This document shows positions 8,729 through 18,105 of a stretch of DNA of 64,000 nt, piece by piece. Positions within the stretch are counted from its first letter, which is position 1. Every line of letters begins with the position of its first letter. Location of the stretch: the NCBI RefSeq assembly GCF_900182615.1, contig NZ_FXTE01000001.1, forward strand, positions 682,001-746,000, read 5' to 3'. This DNA comes from Ruegeria faecimaris. GTDB taxonomy: Bacteria; Pseudomonadota; Alphaproteobacteria; Rhodobacterales; Rhodobacteraceae. The notes below the pieces were generated by a model. It was not told the origin of the DNA and did no database searches. It saw only the letters and a program-made list of their open reading frames with translations. The position numbers and the translations under genes were made by a program.

Positions 8729-9385
8729 ATGAATACTGAAAACGTGCTATTAGAGCTCCGCGGCCCATGGAACGTACCGATACATTTCAGCCAAAGCCTT
8801 ATTTTTCTGGTTTTGATCGTTGTCGGAATTAACGCCGATCCGGTCAACCTGCCCTATGCGCTCGCCTTCGTGGCGATTCTGTTGATTTCGATTCTTCTGC
8901 ACGAGTTTGGCCACGCATTGGGCTGTCTTGTGCAGGGCGTGCCCGTCAATCGAGTCGTCCTTTATGGGGGCGGCGGATTCTGCGAACATCGCCGGTCGAC
9001 CTCGGCATATGAAGACGAATTGATTGTGGCTATGGGGCCGATTGTGAACCTGACCCTGTGGGCGGTGTGTTCATTGCTGGAACCGTTTTCCAACTCGCCT
9101 GAAATTGGCTGGGTTCTGATGGTGACGGCAGAGCTAAACCTGTGGCTGGCGCTGTTTAACATGCTGCCCCTGATGCCGCTTGATGGGGGGCGTCTGCTCT
9201 TCGCTTTGCTCACGCGCATTATGTCGGCGAACTCAGCCGCACGTGTTTCCGGGTTTATTGGGCTGGTTGGCGTTCTGCTGTGGATCCCGATGATGATCTT
9301 TGCCTATATCAGCTTCGGCTTCGTGTTCCTGTTCTTTCCGCCAATACTGCGCCACTGGCAGATGCTGCGATACGCCAGATACTGA
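8729..9385 (+). CDS. Site-2-protease-family (M50) membrane metallopeptidase
   Basis: A 218-residue integral membrane protein. The zinc motif HEFGH sits at residues 58-62 inside a hydrophobic segment, and the second metal-ligand motif, PLMPLDGGR with D152, is in a later membrane segment; both are hallmarks of M50 site-2 proteases. At least five hydrophobic segments are visible. No PDZ or CBS domain is present, so it is a minimal form unlike RseP. The substrate is unknown and no anti-sigma gene is adjacent. The ribosome-binding site lies in a hairpin. The gene ends 17 bases before the convergent uvrA. Confidence 0.83.
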   Translation: MNTENVLLELRGPWNVPIHFSQSLIFLVLIVVGINADPVNLPYALAFVAILLISILLHEFGHALGCLVQGVPVNRVVLYGGGGFCEHRRSTSAYEDELIVAMGPIVNLTLWAVCSLLEPFSNSPEIGWVLMVTAELNLWLALFNMLPLMPLDGGRLLFALLTRIMSANSAARVSGFIGLVGVLLWIPMMIFAYISFGFVFLFFPPILRHWQMLRYARY

Positions 9386-9402
9386 AGTTGCCGCGGCGGA
9401 GG

Positions 9403-12261
9403 TTATTCCGCCGCGACCCGCTCGGGGTTCAGCAACTGTTTCAAATACCTGCCCGTATGGCTGCGTTCCACAGCAACAACATCTTCGGGCGTTCCCGTGG
9501 CGACAATCTCACCACCACCGTCACCGCCTTCGGGCCCGATATCAATGATGTGGTCGGCCGTTTTGACAACATCCAGATTGTGTTCGATCACAACAACCGT
9601 GTTACCCTGATCAACCAATTCATGCAGCACTTCCAACAGCTTGCGGACGTCTTCGAAATGAAGACCGGTCGTCGGCTCATCCAGAATGTAAAGCGTCCGA
9701 CCAGTTGAGCGTTTGGAGAGTTCTTTTGACAGCTTCACCCGCTGCGCTTCACCGCCCGACAGGGTCGTCGCCTGTTGCCCGACCTTGATATACCCCAGAC
9801 CGACCCGCGCCAGCGCGTCCATCTTATCGCGGATCGACGGCACGGCTTTGAAGAACTCTTGTGCATCTTCCACTGTCATATCAAGGACATCCGCGATGGA
9901 CTTGCCTTTGAATTTGATCTCAAGGGTTTCCCGATTGTACCGCGCGCCTTTGCAGGTTTCGCAGGTTACATAGACATCGGGCAGAAAGTGCATTTCGATC
10001 TTGATGACGCCGTCGCCCTGACAAGCCTCGCACCGACCGCCTTTGACGTTAAAGCTGAACCGGCCAGGCTTGTACCCGCGCGCCTTGGACTCGGGCAGAC
10101 CGGCGAACCAGTCACGGATCGGCGTGAACGCCCCCGTATACGTGGCCGGGTTCGAGCGTGGTGTACGCCCGATGGGCCGCTGGTCGATGTCGATCACCTT
10201 ATCCAGATGCTCGAGCCCCTTGATCGTCTCGCACGGCGCGGGTGTCTGCCGCGCGCCGTTCAGCCGCATGGAGGCTGTCTTGAATAGGGTTTCAATCGTC
10301 AGGGTCGATTTGCCACCGCCGGATACGCCGGTCACACAGACGAACTTGCCCAGAGGAAAATCAGCGGTCACTTTCTTCAGATTGTTCCCGGTGGCCTTAA
10401 CCACAGTCACTTTCTTTTTGTTCCCCTTCCGCCGCTCGGACGGCACCGGGATTTCGCGTGTGCCTGACAGGTATTGGCCGGTGATCGAGGCTGCATCGGT
10501 CGCGATCTCGGACGGGGTACCCTGGCTGACGACCTGTCCGCCATGCACGCCTGCGCCCGGTCCGATGTCAAAGACATAGTCGGCTTCGCGGATGGCTTCC
10601 TCGTCATGTTCTACGACGATGACCGTGTTCCCCTGATCCCTCAGGTTTTTGAGAGTACCCAGCAAGCGGTCATTGTCGCGCTGATGCAACCCGATCGAAG
10701 GTTCGTCCAGTACATACAAAACCCCGGTCAGACCCGAACCGATCTGGCTGGCCAGACGGATACGCTGACTTTCCCCGCCCGAAAGCGTTCCACTTGAACG
10801 TGACAACGTAAGGTATTCCAAACCAACGTTATTTAGGAACCCAAGCCGCTCACGAATCTCCTTGAGTATCACCCGCGCGATTTCATTTTTCTGAGCACTC
10901 AGATGGTTTGGTGCATCCTCAACCCACGCCAGCGCCTCGCGGATCGACATCTGCACAACCTGCCCGACATGCAATCCGGCGATCTTGACGGCCAGCGCCT
11001 CGGCCCGCAGTCGATAGCCTTCGCAACTGCCGCAGGACCGGTTGTTTTGGTAGCGTTCGAATTCTTCGCGTATCCAGGCGCTGTCAGTCTCGCGATAGCG
11101 GCGCTCCATATTCGGGATAACGCCTTCGAAACTGCGGGTTACCTGATATACCCGGCCACCCTCGTCATAGCGGAACTGGATTTCTTCCTCGCCCGATCCG
11201 CGCAGAAACACCTGCTGCACCTTGGCGGGCAGATCTTTCCACGGCGTATTCTTGTCGAACTCATAATGTCGCGCGATGGCTTCGATAGTCTGCAGGAAAT
11301 AGGGCGACTTGCCCTTGCGCCAGGGCGCCAAGGCGCCGTCATACAGTTTCAGCGTCTGATCCGGCACTACGAGGCGTTCGTCAAAGAACAGCTCGACCCC
11401 CAGCCCGTCACAGGCCTGACAGGCCCCGAAGGGCGCATTAAAGGAAAATAGGCGCGGTTCGATCTCGGGGATGGTGAAGCCACTGACAGGACAGGCGAAA
11501 TTTTCACTGAAGGTGATCCGCTCCGGGTCGCCTTCAGGCGGTGCGGTTTCCAAAATCGCAATGCCATCGGCCAAATCAAGCGCTGTGCGCAGGCTGTCCG
11601 CCAGCCGCGTTTCCATACCCTCGCGCACGACCAACCGGTCGACCACAACGTCGATGTCATGGCGGAATTTCTTGTCCAGTGTCGGCGGCTCGTCCAGCTC
11701 GTGAAACGCGCCATCAACCTTGACGCGCTGAAAGCCCTGTTTGCGCAGTTCCAGGAACTCTTTTTTGTACTCGCCCTTCCGGTCTCGCACGATCGGGGCA
11801 AGCAGATACCCGCGCGTGCCCTCCTCCATCGTCATGATCCGGTCGACCATATCCTGCACCTGCTGGGCTTCGATCGGCTTGCCCGTGGCAGGGCTGAACG
11901 GTGTACCAGCGCGGGCAAACAGCAGACGCAGATAGTCGTAAATCTCGGTCACGGTTCCCACAGTAGACCGTGGGTTCTTTGAGGTCGTCTTCTGTTCGAT
12001 GGAAATAGCCGGAGATAGACCACTGATATGGTCCACATCTGGCTTTTCCATCATATCCAGAAATTGCCGGGCATAGGCCGACAGGCTTTCGACATACCGG
12101 CGCTGCCCTTCCGCATAGATCGTGTCAAAGGCAAGCGACGACTTGCCCGAGCCTGACAGACCAGTGATGACCACAAGCTGGTCACGCGGAATATCCACGT
12201 CAATGCCTTTGAGGTTATGTTCGCGCGCGCCGCGCACCTCGATATTCTTCAGCTCAGCCAT
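9403..12261 (-). CDS. uvrA: Excinuclease ABC subunit A
   Basis: A 952-residue DNA-damage recognition ATPase of nucleotide excision repair. Both ATP-binding halves are complete: Walker [10 protein letters not shown] near residue 32 and GVSGGGKST near residue 640, with signatures [14 protein letters not shown] and [15 protein letters not shown]. The C-terminal zinc module (CEACQGDG ... CETCKG) is intact. The start chosen is ATG at 12261, giving the standard N-terminus [18 protein letters not shown]; the open frame extends 19 codons further upstream but those residues do not look like UvrA. Two tRNA-Asp genes lie upstream on the same strand. Confidence 0.97.
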   Translation of the reverse strand: MAELKNIEVRGAREHNLKGIDVDIPRDQLVVITGLSGSGKSSLAFDTIYAEGQRRYVESLSAYARQFLDMMEKPDVDHISGLSPAISIEQKTTSKNPRSTVGTVTEIYDYLRLLFARAGTPFSPATGKPIEAQQVQDMVDRIMTMEEGTRGYLLAPIVRDRKGEYKKEFLELRKQGFQRVKVDGAFHELDEPPTLDKKFRHDIDVVVDRLVVREGMETRLADSLRTALDLADGIAILETAPPEGDPERITFSENFACPVSGFTIPEIEPRLFSFNAPFGACQACDGLGVELFFDERLVVPDQTLKLYDGALAPWRKGKSPYFLQTIEAIARHYEFDKNTPWKDLPAKVQQVFLRGSGEEEIQFRYDEGGRVYQVTRSFEGVIPNMERRYRETDSAWIREEFERYQNNRSCGSCEGYRLRAEALAVKIAGLHVGQVVQMSIREALAWVEDAPNHLSAQKNEIARVILKEIRERLGFLNNVGLEYLTLSRSSGTLSGGESQRIRLASQIGSGLTGVLYVLDEPSIGLHQRDNDRLLGTLKNLRDQGNTVIVVEHDEEAIREADYVFDIGPGAGVHGGQVVSQGTPSEIATDAASITGQYLSGTREIPVPSERRKGNKKKVTVVKATGNNLKKVTADFPLGKFVCVTGVSGGGKSTLTIETLFKTASMRLNGARQTPAPCETIKGLEHLDKVIDIDQRPIGRTPRSNPATYTGAFTPIRDWFAGLPESKARGYKPGRFSFNVKGGRCEACQGDGVIKIEMHFLPDVYVTCETCKGARYNRETLEIKFKGKSIADVLDMTVEDAQEFFKAVPSIRDKMDALARVGLGYIKVGQQATTLSGGEAQRVKLSKELSKRSTGRTLYILDEPTTGLHFEDVRKLLEVLHELVDQGNTVVVIEHNLDVVKTADHIIDIGPEGGDGGGEIVATGTPEDVVAVERSHTGRYLKQLLNPERVAAE

Positions 12262-12429
12262 GTTTGGCCCCCAACACATAAGTGTCCTAGAGATAAGCGA
12301 GCCACACTGAGTCTCCAACAGAAAAGTTAGAACAAAATGTGAACGAGAGAGATGTTGCCGCCACCTACTGACAACAAAACCAATAGAGTCACCCGGTAAA
12401 CGGTATGATTTCTGAAAACTAGTGGAAAA

Positions 12430-12506
12430 TGGCGCGGTTGACGGGGCTCGAACCCGCGACCCCCGGCGTGACAGGCCGGTACTCTAACCAGCTGAGCTAC
12501 AACCGC
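12430..12506 (-). tRNA. tRNA-Asp (GTC)
   Basis: Read on the minus strand this is a 77-base cloverleaf: acceptor GCGGTTG / CAACCGC, discriminator G, encoded CCA, TTCGA in the T loop, and anticodon GTC in the loop CTGTCAC on a CCGGC/GCCGG stem. It is one of two near-identical copies; this one has CTGG where the other has TTGG in the D loop. Confidence 0.97.
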
Positions 12507-12550
12507 GCATCTATTTCGTGGCCTTTACCCTGGACCAAGGATGGCAGCGA

Positions 12551-12627
12551 TGGCGCGGTTGACGGGGCTCGAACCCGCGACCCCCGGCGTGACAGGCCGG
12601 TACTCTAACCAACTGAGCTACAACCGC
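12551..12627 (-). tRNA. tRNA-Asp (GTC), second copy
   Basis: A 77-base tRNA identical to the copy at 12430-12506 except for one base in the D loop. Anticodon GTC, discriminator G and encoded CCA are present. A 44-base spacer separates the two, so they are probably transcribed together from the right. Confidence 0.97.
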
Positions 12628-13189
12628 CCGCTGCCCGTTCGTTGCTGAACGTTGGGGTGTATTATGGCCACGCCCGGACATCGTCAAGCGGCGAATTGAA
12701 GTTTTTTCTCAGAACGTAATTTTTGTTAGAGATGTTTTCTCGTCACACGACGAATGGCCAAACAGAAACCAGCCGATAATTCACGACCCGCTGCCTTTGG
12801 CAAGACAAAAATATTCTGAAACCTTGAGCAGCACATCACCTGGCATGGGTCCGCTAAATCCAGATCTCAGGACAGCCTCCAAGCTCATCCCCAAGCTTAT
12901 TGTGACATAAACCCAAAGTGAACAGTCATATCAACTTACTTGCAGAGAGTTACTCAAAGCTTGCCGCGTTCTGCCTCATTTCAACCACAAATGGTCTGCA
13001 AGACGATTACAAACACCTCTGCCAAAAGAGACTTCATACGCTCGGTTGATCCTCGGGCCAAAACGTTGGAAATTTCTGATGCCAAAGGAAGAATTACCGA
13101 TTCTAGAACCGGTCAATATATACGGCGCCAATTTTGTATTCCGGAAAAACCGGGAACAAATGGCGTGTTAGACAAGGAAGAAATTTAAG
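12628..13189. other. 562-base region without a supported gene, upstream of the RTX protease
   Basis: AT-richer than the flanking genes. The last bases hold a good ribosome-binding site (AAGGAAG) for the ATG at 13190, and the promoter of the protease and that of the tRNA-Asp pair are presumably here. A TTG-started open frame of 82 codons (12940-13188) runs up to the protease start but has no ribosome-binding site or recognisable similarity, so I do not call it. Confidence 0.6.
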
Positions 13190-15016
13190 ATGTCAGTTGC
13201 CAGCACAACTTCTCCGGGTGCAAATGTTACCGGCCATGTTTATGTAGACAGCCTGATTTGGGGCACGTCTTGGGACACCAGCGCCGGAGGCGTCAGTGCT
13301 CCGGGCACAATCACATACTCCTTCGATGATGGATCGTTAGGTCGCCGTGGCTTTGCCTCCTACATGAAGGAAGCAATCCGCAAAGCATTTGCAATTATCG
13401 AAACGATCATTCCGATCGAGTTCAACGAAGTCGGCTTTCTGACACCAGCAGGCGAGATTAATGACGTTAACATCACCTACGCTTTGCTGACCCAAAACGA
13501 TCTTGGCGGACCCGGATCTCTTGGTGTCCATCAAGTTCCGGGTGACGACCCCCTGCTGCAGGATTCTGGCATCGACGCCCTGTTCGGCATCTTTGCCTAT
13601 GATACGCCTCTGTTTAGCAAAGAGGCGCTACGCAAAGGCGGTGAAGGCTTCGCGACAATCATTCACGAGATTCTTCACGGCCTTGGCCTAGCCCACCCAC
13701 ATGATGAAGGCGGCAGCTCGACTATTTTTCCGGGGGTTACGCAGCCCTTCGACGACTACGGGACAGATGGGCAGAACCAGGGTGTTTATACCATCATGTC
13801 CTACAACTCGGGCTATCCCGAAGTTGTTCCTCTGAAGACATATAAGGCTGGCGGCACGGCCTCGCCCATGGCCCTTGATATAGCTGCGCTGCAGGCGATC
13901 TACGGAACGACGGACCACAACACCGACGACAACGTCTATAAAATCAAAGGCAAGAATGGCGCCGGAACATTCTGGACATCCATCTGGGATACAGATGGAA
14001 ACGATACAATTTCGGCAAAGGGTGTTGATCGTAGCGTCACGATCAACCTCAATGACGCGGATCTTGATGGCAGCGATGCAGGTGGCACTCCTTCCCATGC
14101 CAAAGGCGTAACCGGTGGATTTACGATCGCAAATGGGGTCGTCGTTGAGAATGCGCAGGGCGGCAACAAGGGCGACATCATCGTCGGGAATGAAGTTGAT
14201 AACCGGTTGGAAGGATTTGGCGGTAGCGATGTTATTTCTGCTGGCGAGGGTAATGACATTGTTCTTGGGGGTGGCGGCAATGACACCCTGACCGGAGGTC
14301 TTGGAAACGACGAACTGTACGGCCACAAGGGCACGGACAACTTTGTAGCCGAGGACAGCGACGGCGACGATATTATTGACGGCGGAGAGGGCCTGGATTG
14401 GTTGCGTTATATCGGCACAAGCGCCGTAACCGTTGATTTGTCTGACACCAATGCACAGGCAACCGGATACGGAACCGATACCATTACGGGTGTCGAAAAC
14501 GTCGATGGGTCCGAGCAAAATGACGACATTACAGGTACGGACGGTCGAAACATCCTGCAGGGTAATGGAGGGTCTGACCGCCTGGACGGGGGCCTTGGCA
14601 AAGATACCCTGAATGGTGGCGCAGGCAGCGATACTTTGATCGGTGGTGCCGGAAGGGACACCATGACCGGCGGCGAAGGGGCCGATGAGTTTGTGTTCAC
14701 GTCAACAACCGAAAGTTCGCGCAAAGCAAAATATGCCGACCGGATTACCGATTTCACTCAGGGTGAAGACAAGATCGACCTAAGTGCGATCGACGCAAGC
14801 ACCGTAATTGACGGCGATGATTCATTTGTCTTCAACGGTACAACACCGGCCCAGACGTCGGACGAAGGCGAAATCTATTACGTCAAGAAAAACAACGCAG
14901 GCACCAAGAACGACTTCACACTTGTTCTTGTGGATACTGACGGCGACAAAAATCCTGAGATGGTTATCAAGATCTCTGGCTTGCACGATCTGACCCAGGA
15001 CGATTTCATTCTTTGA
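13190..15016 (+). CDS. Serralysin-like M10 metalloprotease with RTX repeats (type I secreted)
   Basis: A 608-residue secreted protease. The zinc site HEILHGLGLAH is at residues 159-169 and the Met-turn TIMSYN follows near residue 203, the metzincin/serralysin arrangement. Glycine-rich calcium-binding nonapeptides of the GGxGxD type occur in two blocks, about residues 340-390 and 450-500, with a degenerate stretch between. The C-terminus (FTLVLVDTDGD, then a hydrophobic DFIL end) resembles RTX type I secretion signals. No N-terminal signal peptide is visible, as expected. No ABC exporter, membrane-fusion protein or inhibitor gene is nearby, so secretion must use components encoded elsewhere. 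Confidence 0.9.
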   Translation: MSVASTTSPGANVTGHVYVDSLIWGTSWDTSAGGVSAPGTITYSFDDGSLGRRGFASYMKEAIRKAFAIIETIIPIEFNEVGFLTPAGEINDVNITYALLTQNDLGGPGSLGVHQVPGDDPLLQDSGIDALFGIFAYDTPLFSKEALRKGGEGFATIIHEILHGLGLAHPHDEGGSSTIFPGVTQPFDDYGTDGQNQGVYTIMSYNSGYPEVVPLKTYKAGGTASPMALDIAALQAIYGTTDHNTDDNVYKIKGKNGAGTFWTSIWDTDGNDTISAKGVDRSVTINLNDADLDGSDAGGTPSHAKGVTGGFTIANGVVVENAQGGNKGDIIVGNEVDNRLEGFGGSDVISAGEGNDIVLGGGGNDTLTGGLGNDELYGHKGTDNFVAEDSDGDDIIDGGEGLDWLRYIGTSAVTVDLSDTNAQATGYGTDTITGVENVDGSEQNDDITGTDGRNILQGNGGSDRLDGGLGKDTLNGGAGSDTLIGGAGRDTMTGGEGADEFVFTSTTESSRKAKYADRITDFTQGEDKIDLSAIDASTVIDGDDSFVFNGTTPAQTSDEGEIYYVKKNNAGTKNDFTLVLVDTDGDKNPEMVIKISGLHDLTQDDFIL

Positions 15017-15031
15017 CATCAAAAAGTGAAA

Positions 15032-15056
15032 GGGCGGCCCCACAAGGCCGCCCGTT
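15032..15056 (+). terminator. Terminator of the RTX protease gene
   Basis: An 8-bp perfect stem GGGCGGCC / GGCCGCCC with a 6-base loop lies 16 bases after the stop. The following T-run is short, so it is a weaker match to the intrinsic pattern. Confidence 0.65.
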
Positions 15057-15158
15057 TATGGGCACCTCGACTGGGCATTTGCGGGGTAATCCCCGGGGCC
15101 CAAAAGGCGCAAAGACCTCTTGCGGCTTTGCTGAACTCCTTATAAGACCCCTGCTCAC

Positions 15159-15233
15159 GGGTGATTAGCTCAGTGGTAGAGCGCTTCGTTCACATCGAAG
15201 ATGTCAGGAGTTCAAATCTCTTATCACCCACCA
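15159..15233 (+). tRNA. tRNA-Val (CAC)
   Basis: A 75-base cloverleaf: acceptor GGGTGAT / ATCACCC, discriminator A, encoded CCA. The anticodon stem CTTCG / CGAAG encloses the loop TTCACAT, giving anticodon CAC, which reads GTG. Confidence 0.96.
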
Positions 15234-15294
15234 TTTCTCTACTCTGCGATCCGATATGCAAAGCCAGTAATTGGCTGACTATTTGGTCTGACCA

Positions 15295-15325
15295 AAGAAA
15301 AAGGGCGAGGTGCTAACCCCGCCCC
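15295..15325 (-). terminator. Rho-independent terminator of lon
   Basis: On the minus strand GGGCGGGG pairs with CCTCGCCC (one mismatch) over a 6-base loop, followed by TTTTTC. It lies 21 bases beyond the lon stop codon. Confidence 0.75.
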
Positions 15326-15345
15326 TAATTGCCATATTCTGACCT

Positions 15346-17754
15346 TTAGTGCGCCCTGGCGGACGGGGACGTGTTCTCAGCCGTTTTGGCTGCAGCCGCG
15401 GCGGCCTCTTCTGCGGCTTCGTCCCATTCGACAGGTTCAGGATCCCGAACCAGAGCGTGTTTCAGAACTTCCGAAACATGCGTGACCGGGATGATTTTCA
15501 GCCCTTCCTTCACGTTGTCAGGAATTTCGGCCAGGTCTTTCTCATTCTCTTCCGGAATCAGAACAGTCTTGATCCCGCCGCGCAGAGCCGCCAGCAGCTT
15601 TTCCTTCAAACCACCGATGGGCATCGCATTGCCGCGCAGGGAAACCTCTCCTGTCATGGCAATATCCTTGTGCACCGGGATACCCGTCAGAACCGATACG
15701 ATTGAGGTCACCATTGCCAAACCGGCCGAAGGACCATCCTTGGGCGTTGCCCCGTCCGGTACGTGGACGTGGATGTCCAGGTTGTCGAATTTGGGCGGCT
15801 TCACCCCGATCTTAGGTGAGATTGACCGCACATAAGATGAGGCTGCATCGATGGATTCCTTCATCACATCGCCCAGCTTACCCGTGGTCTTCATCCGCCC
15901 CTTACCGGGCAGTTTCAGCGCCTCGATATGCAGCAGATCGCCGCCAACGGAGGTCCAGGCCAGACCGGTTACAACCCCAACCTGATCGTGCTGTTCAGCC
16001 AAACCATAGCGGAACTTGGGCACGCCCAAGAATTCATCTAGATTGTCCGGCGTCACCGTGACCGACTCCGCCTCTTTCTTGATGATCTTGGTCAGCGACT
16101 TCCGCGCCACCTTGGCGATTTCGCGTTCAAGGTTCCGCACGCCAGCTTCTCGGGTGTAGGTGCGGATAATCGATTGCAGCGCCTCATCGGATAGTTCGAA
16201 CTCTTTGGCTTTCAGACCGTGGTTCTTGATCTGCTTACCGATCAGGTGCTGCTTGGCGATCTCGCTCTTTTCATCTTCGGTATAGCCCGCCAGAGGTATG
16301 ATCTCCATCCGGTCGAGCAAAGGCCCGGGCATGTTATAGCTGTTGGAGGTGGTCAGGAACATCACGTTGGATAGGTCATATTCAACCTCAAGGTAGTGAT
16401 CCATGAACGTGCTGTTCTGTTCCGGGTCCAACACTTCCAGCATGGCCGAGGCCGGATCGCCACGGAAATCCTGACCCATCTTGTCGATCTCGTCGAGCAG
16501 GATGAGCGGGTTTGTGGTCTTCGCCTTTTTCAGCGCCTGGATGATCTTACCAGGCATCGAACCGATATAGGTCCGACGGTGGCCACGGATCTCGGACTCG
16601 TCACGCACACCGCCCAGCGAGATGCGAATGAATTCGCGCCCCGTCGCACGTGCAACCGACTTACCAAGCGAGGTTTTACCCACACCCGGAGGGCCAACAA
16701 GGCACATAATCGGGCCCTTCAGCTTCTTCGACCGCTGCTGAACAGCCAGATATTCGACGATCCGTTCCTTGACCTTCTCAAGCCCATAGTGATCGTCATC
16801 CAGAATTTCCTGCGCGCGACCAAGATCTTTTTTAACGCGGGACTTGGTGCCCCAAGGCAGAGCCAAAATCCAGTCGAGGTAATTGCGCACGACTGTGGCC
16901 TCAGCCGACATCGGGCTCATATTGCGCAGCTTCTTCAGCTCACCTTCGGCCTTTTCACGCGCCTCTTTCGACAGCTTTGTTTCGGCGATTTTCTCTTCCA
17001 GCTCGGCCACTTCGTTCGAGCCGTCATCGCCATCGCCAAGTTCCTTCTGAATGGCTTTCATCTGCTCATTCAGGTAGTACTCGCGCTGTGTCTTCTCCAT
17101 CTGGGTTTTGACGCGGGTCTTGATCTTTTTCTCGACCTGCAGAACCGACATCTCGCCCTGCATCAGGCCGTAGACCTTTTCAAGCCGTTCGCTGACCGAC
17201 AGTGTTTCCAGCAGTTCCTGCTTTTGCTCGACCTCGATACCAAGATGCCCCGACACGAGGTCGGCCAGTTTGGCGGGCTCGGCGGTTTCACCAACAGCGG
17301 TCAAAGCCTCTTCGGGGATGTTCTTGCGGACTTTGGCATAGCGTTCGAACTCATCCGCGACGGTGCGAAGCAACGCTTGTGTAGTGGTCACATCACCCGG
17401 AATCTCGGTCAGATATTCTGCACGAGCCTCAAAAAACTCTTCGTTATCAAGGTATTCTGTAATCTGTACGCGCGCTTGCCCCTCGACCAGAACTTTCACG
17501 GTTCCATCTGGAAGCTTCAGCAGCTGCAGCACATTCGCCAGCACGCCCGAGCGATAGATACCGTCGATTTCCGGATCGTCATCACCTGGATCAATCTGGC
17601 TAGACAGCAGAATTTGCTTATCGTCCTGCATCACTTCCTCAAGTGCGCGGACAGACCTTTCCCGACCCACGAACAAAGGCACGATCATATGAGGAAAAAC
17701 CACAATGTCGCGTAGCGGAAGTACTGGGTATGAGGAATTCAGGGGCTCTTGCAT
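15346..17754 (-). CDS. lon: ATP-dependent Lon protease
   Basis: An 802-residue cytoplasmic quality-control protease. In order: N-terminal substrate domain starting LPLRDIVVFPHMIVPLFVGR, a charged helical linker, the AAA+ module with Walker A GPPGVGKTS and Walker B LILLDEIDKM, and the serine-lysine protease domain with PKDGPSAG. Start: ATG at 17754 with AAGGA 6 bases upstream fits better than an in-frame TTG at 17760, which touches that site. The C-terminal tail is rich in alanine and glutamate. The gene has its own terminator and stands alone, without the clpX or hupB neighbours common elsewhere. Confidence 0.97.
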   Translation of the reverse strand: MQEPLNSSYPVLPLRDIVVFPHMIVPLFVGRERSVRALEEVMQDDKQILLSSQIDPGDDDPEIDGIYRSGVLANVLQLLKLPDGTVKVLVEGQARVQITEYLDNEEFFEARAEYLTEIPGDVTTTQALLRTVADEFERYAKVRKNIPEEALTAVGETAEPAKLADLVSGHLGIEVEQKQELLETLSVSERLEKVYGLMQGEMSVLQVEKKIKTRVKTQMEKTQREYYLNEQMKAIQKELGDGDDGSNEVAELEEKIAETKLSKEAREKAEGELKKLRNMSPMSAEATVVRNYLDWILALPWGTKSRVKKDLGRAQEILDDDHYGLEKVKERIVEYLAVQQRSKKLKGPIMCLVGPPGVGKTSLGKSVARATGREFIRISLGGVRDESEIRGHRRTYIGSMPGKIIQALKKAKTTNPLILLDEIDKMGQDFRGDPASAMLEVLDPEQNSTFMDHYLEVEYDLSNVMFLTTSNSYNMPGPLLDRMEIIPLAGYTEDEKSEIAKQHLIGKQIKNHGLKAKEFELSDEALQSIIRTYTREAGVRNLEREIAKVARKSLTKIIKKEAESVTVTPDNLDEFLGVPKFRYGLAEQHDQVGVVTGLAWTSVGGDLLHIEALKLPGKGRMKTTGKLGDVMKESIDAASSYVRSISPKIGVKPPKFDNLDIHVHVPDGATPKDGPSAGLAMVTSIVSVLTGIPVHKDIAMTGEVSLRGNAMPIGGLKEKLLAALRGGIKTVLIPEENEKDLAEIPDNVKEGLKIIPVTHVSEVLKHALVRDPEPVEWDEAAEEAAAAAAKTAENTSPSARAH

Positions 17755-18105
17755 GCTCAATCCTTATCTTTGGCAAGACGGCACTGGTCCCTCATCTAGG
17801 CAACCCCCGGCCGTCTCCTGTCTGGAAGGTAAAGGTGGTGCGCCAAGCGTCCTATTTCAACCTTACCTGTAGTGGACCTAACAATGACCGGAAGGTTGCG
17901 CCTCCGCAAGACGATAACATGATCGGTCTTGTCAAATTCTCAATTTGACCCCGCTTGGTTTCTTCGGCGATTGCCTGCCTGGAAATTCAGAAACCAACAG
18001 CAAAAGTACAACACTATCTAACAGGCAGCTGCCCAAAGCCTGCCATCATTGCAAACAATATGATTGCATACCCCAACTTCTGATCGATTACTGTGAGTCG
18101 TAGAG
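17755..18105. other. 351-base divergent intergenic region (lon / ATP-grasp gene)
   Basis: It must hold the lon promoter and that of the plus-strand gene at 18106. The clearest structure is a perfect inverted repeat at 17931-17949: GTCAAATT, a 3-base spacer, AATTTGAC. No heat-shock-type promoter for lon could be assigned with confidence, and no gene is seen. Confidence 0.6.

Noticed and set aside
12940..13188. 82-codon open frame (TTG start) just before the RTX protease gene
   Set aside because: No ribosome-binding site, no recognisable domain, and low-complexity-free but composition-atypical residues; more likely the protease leader.
12430..15233. tRNA-targeted genomic island with attachment repeats
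   Set aside because: The 3' ends of the flanking tRNA genes face away from the interval, no integrase gene is present, and no duplicated 3'-end fragment was found.
16396..17715. 439-codon open frame antisense to lon
   Set aside because: It lies wholly inside lon, lacks recognisable motifs, and long antisense frames are common in GC-rich coding DNA.
17755..17900. Heat-shock promoter for lon
   Set aside because: TTGAAA-like and CTTG elements exist on the minus strand, but no -10 partner at acceptable spacing could be paired convincingly.
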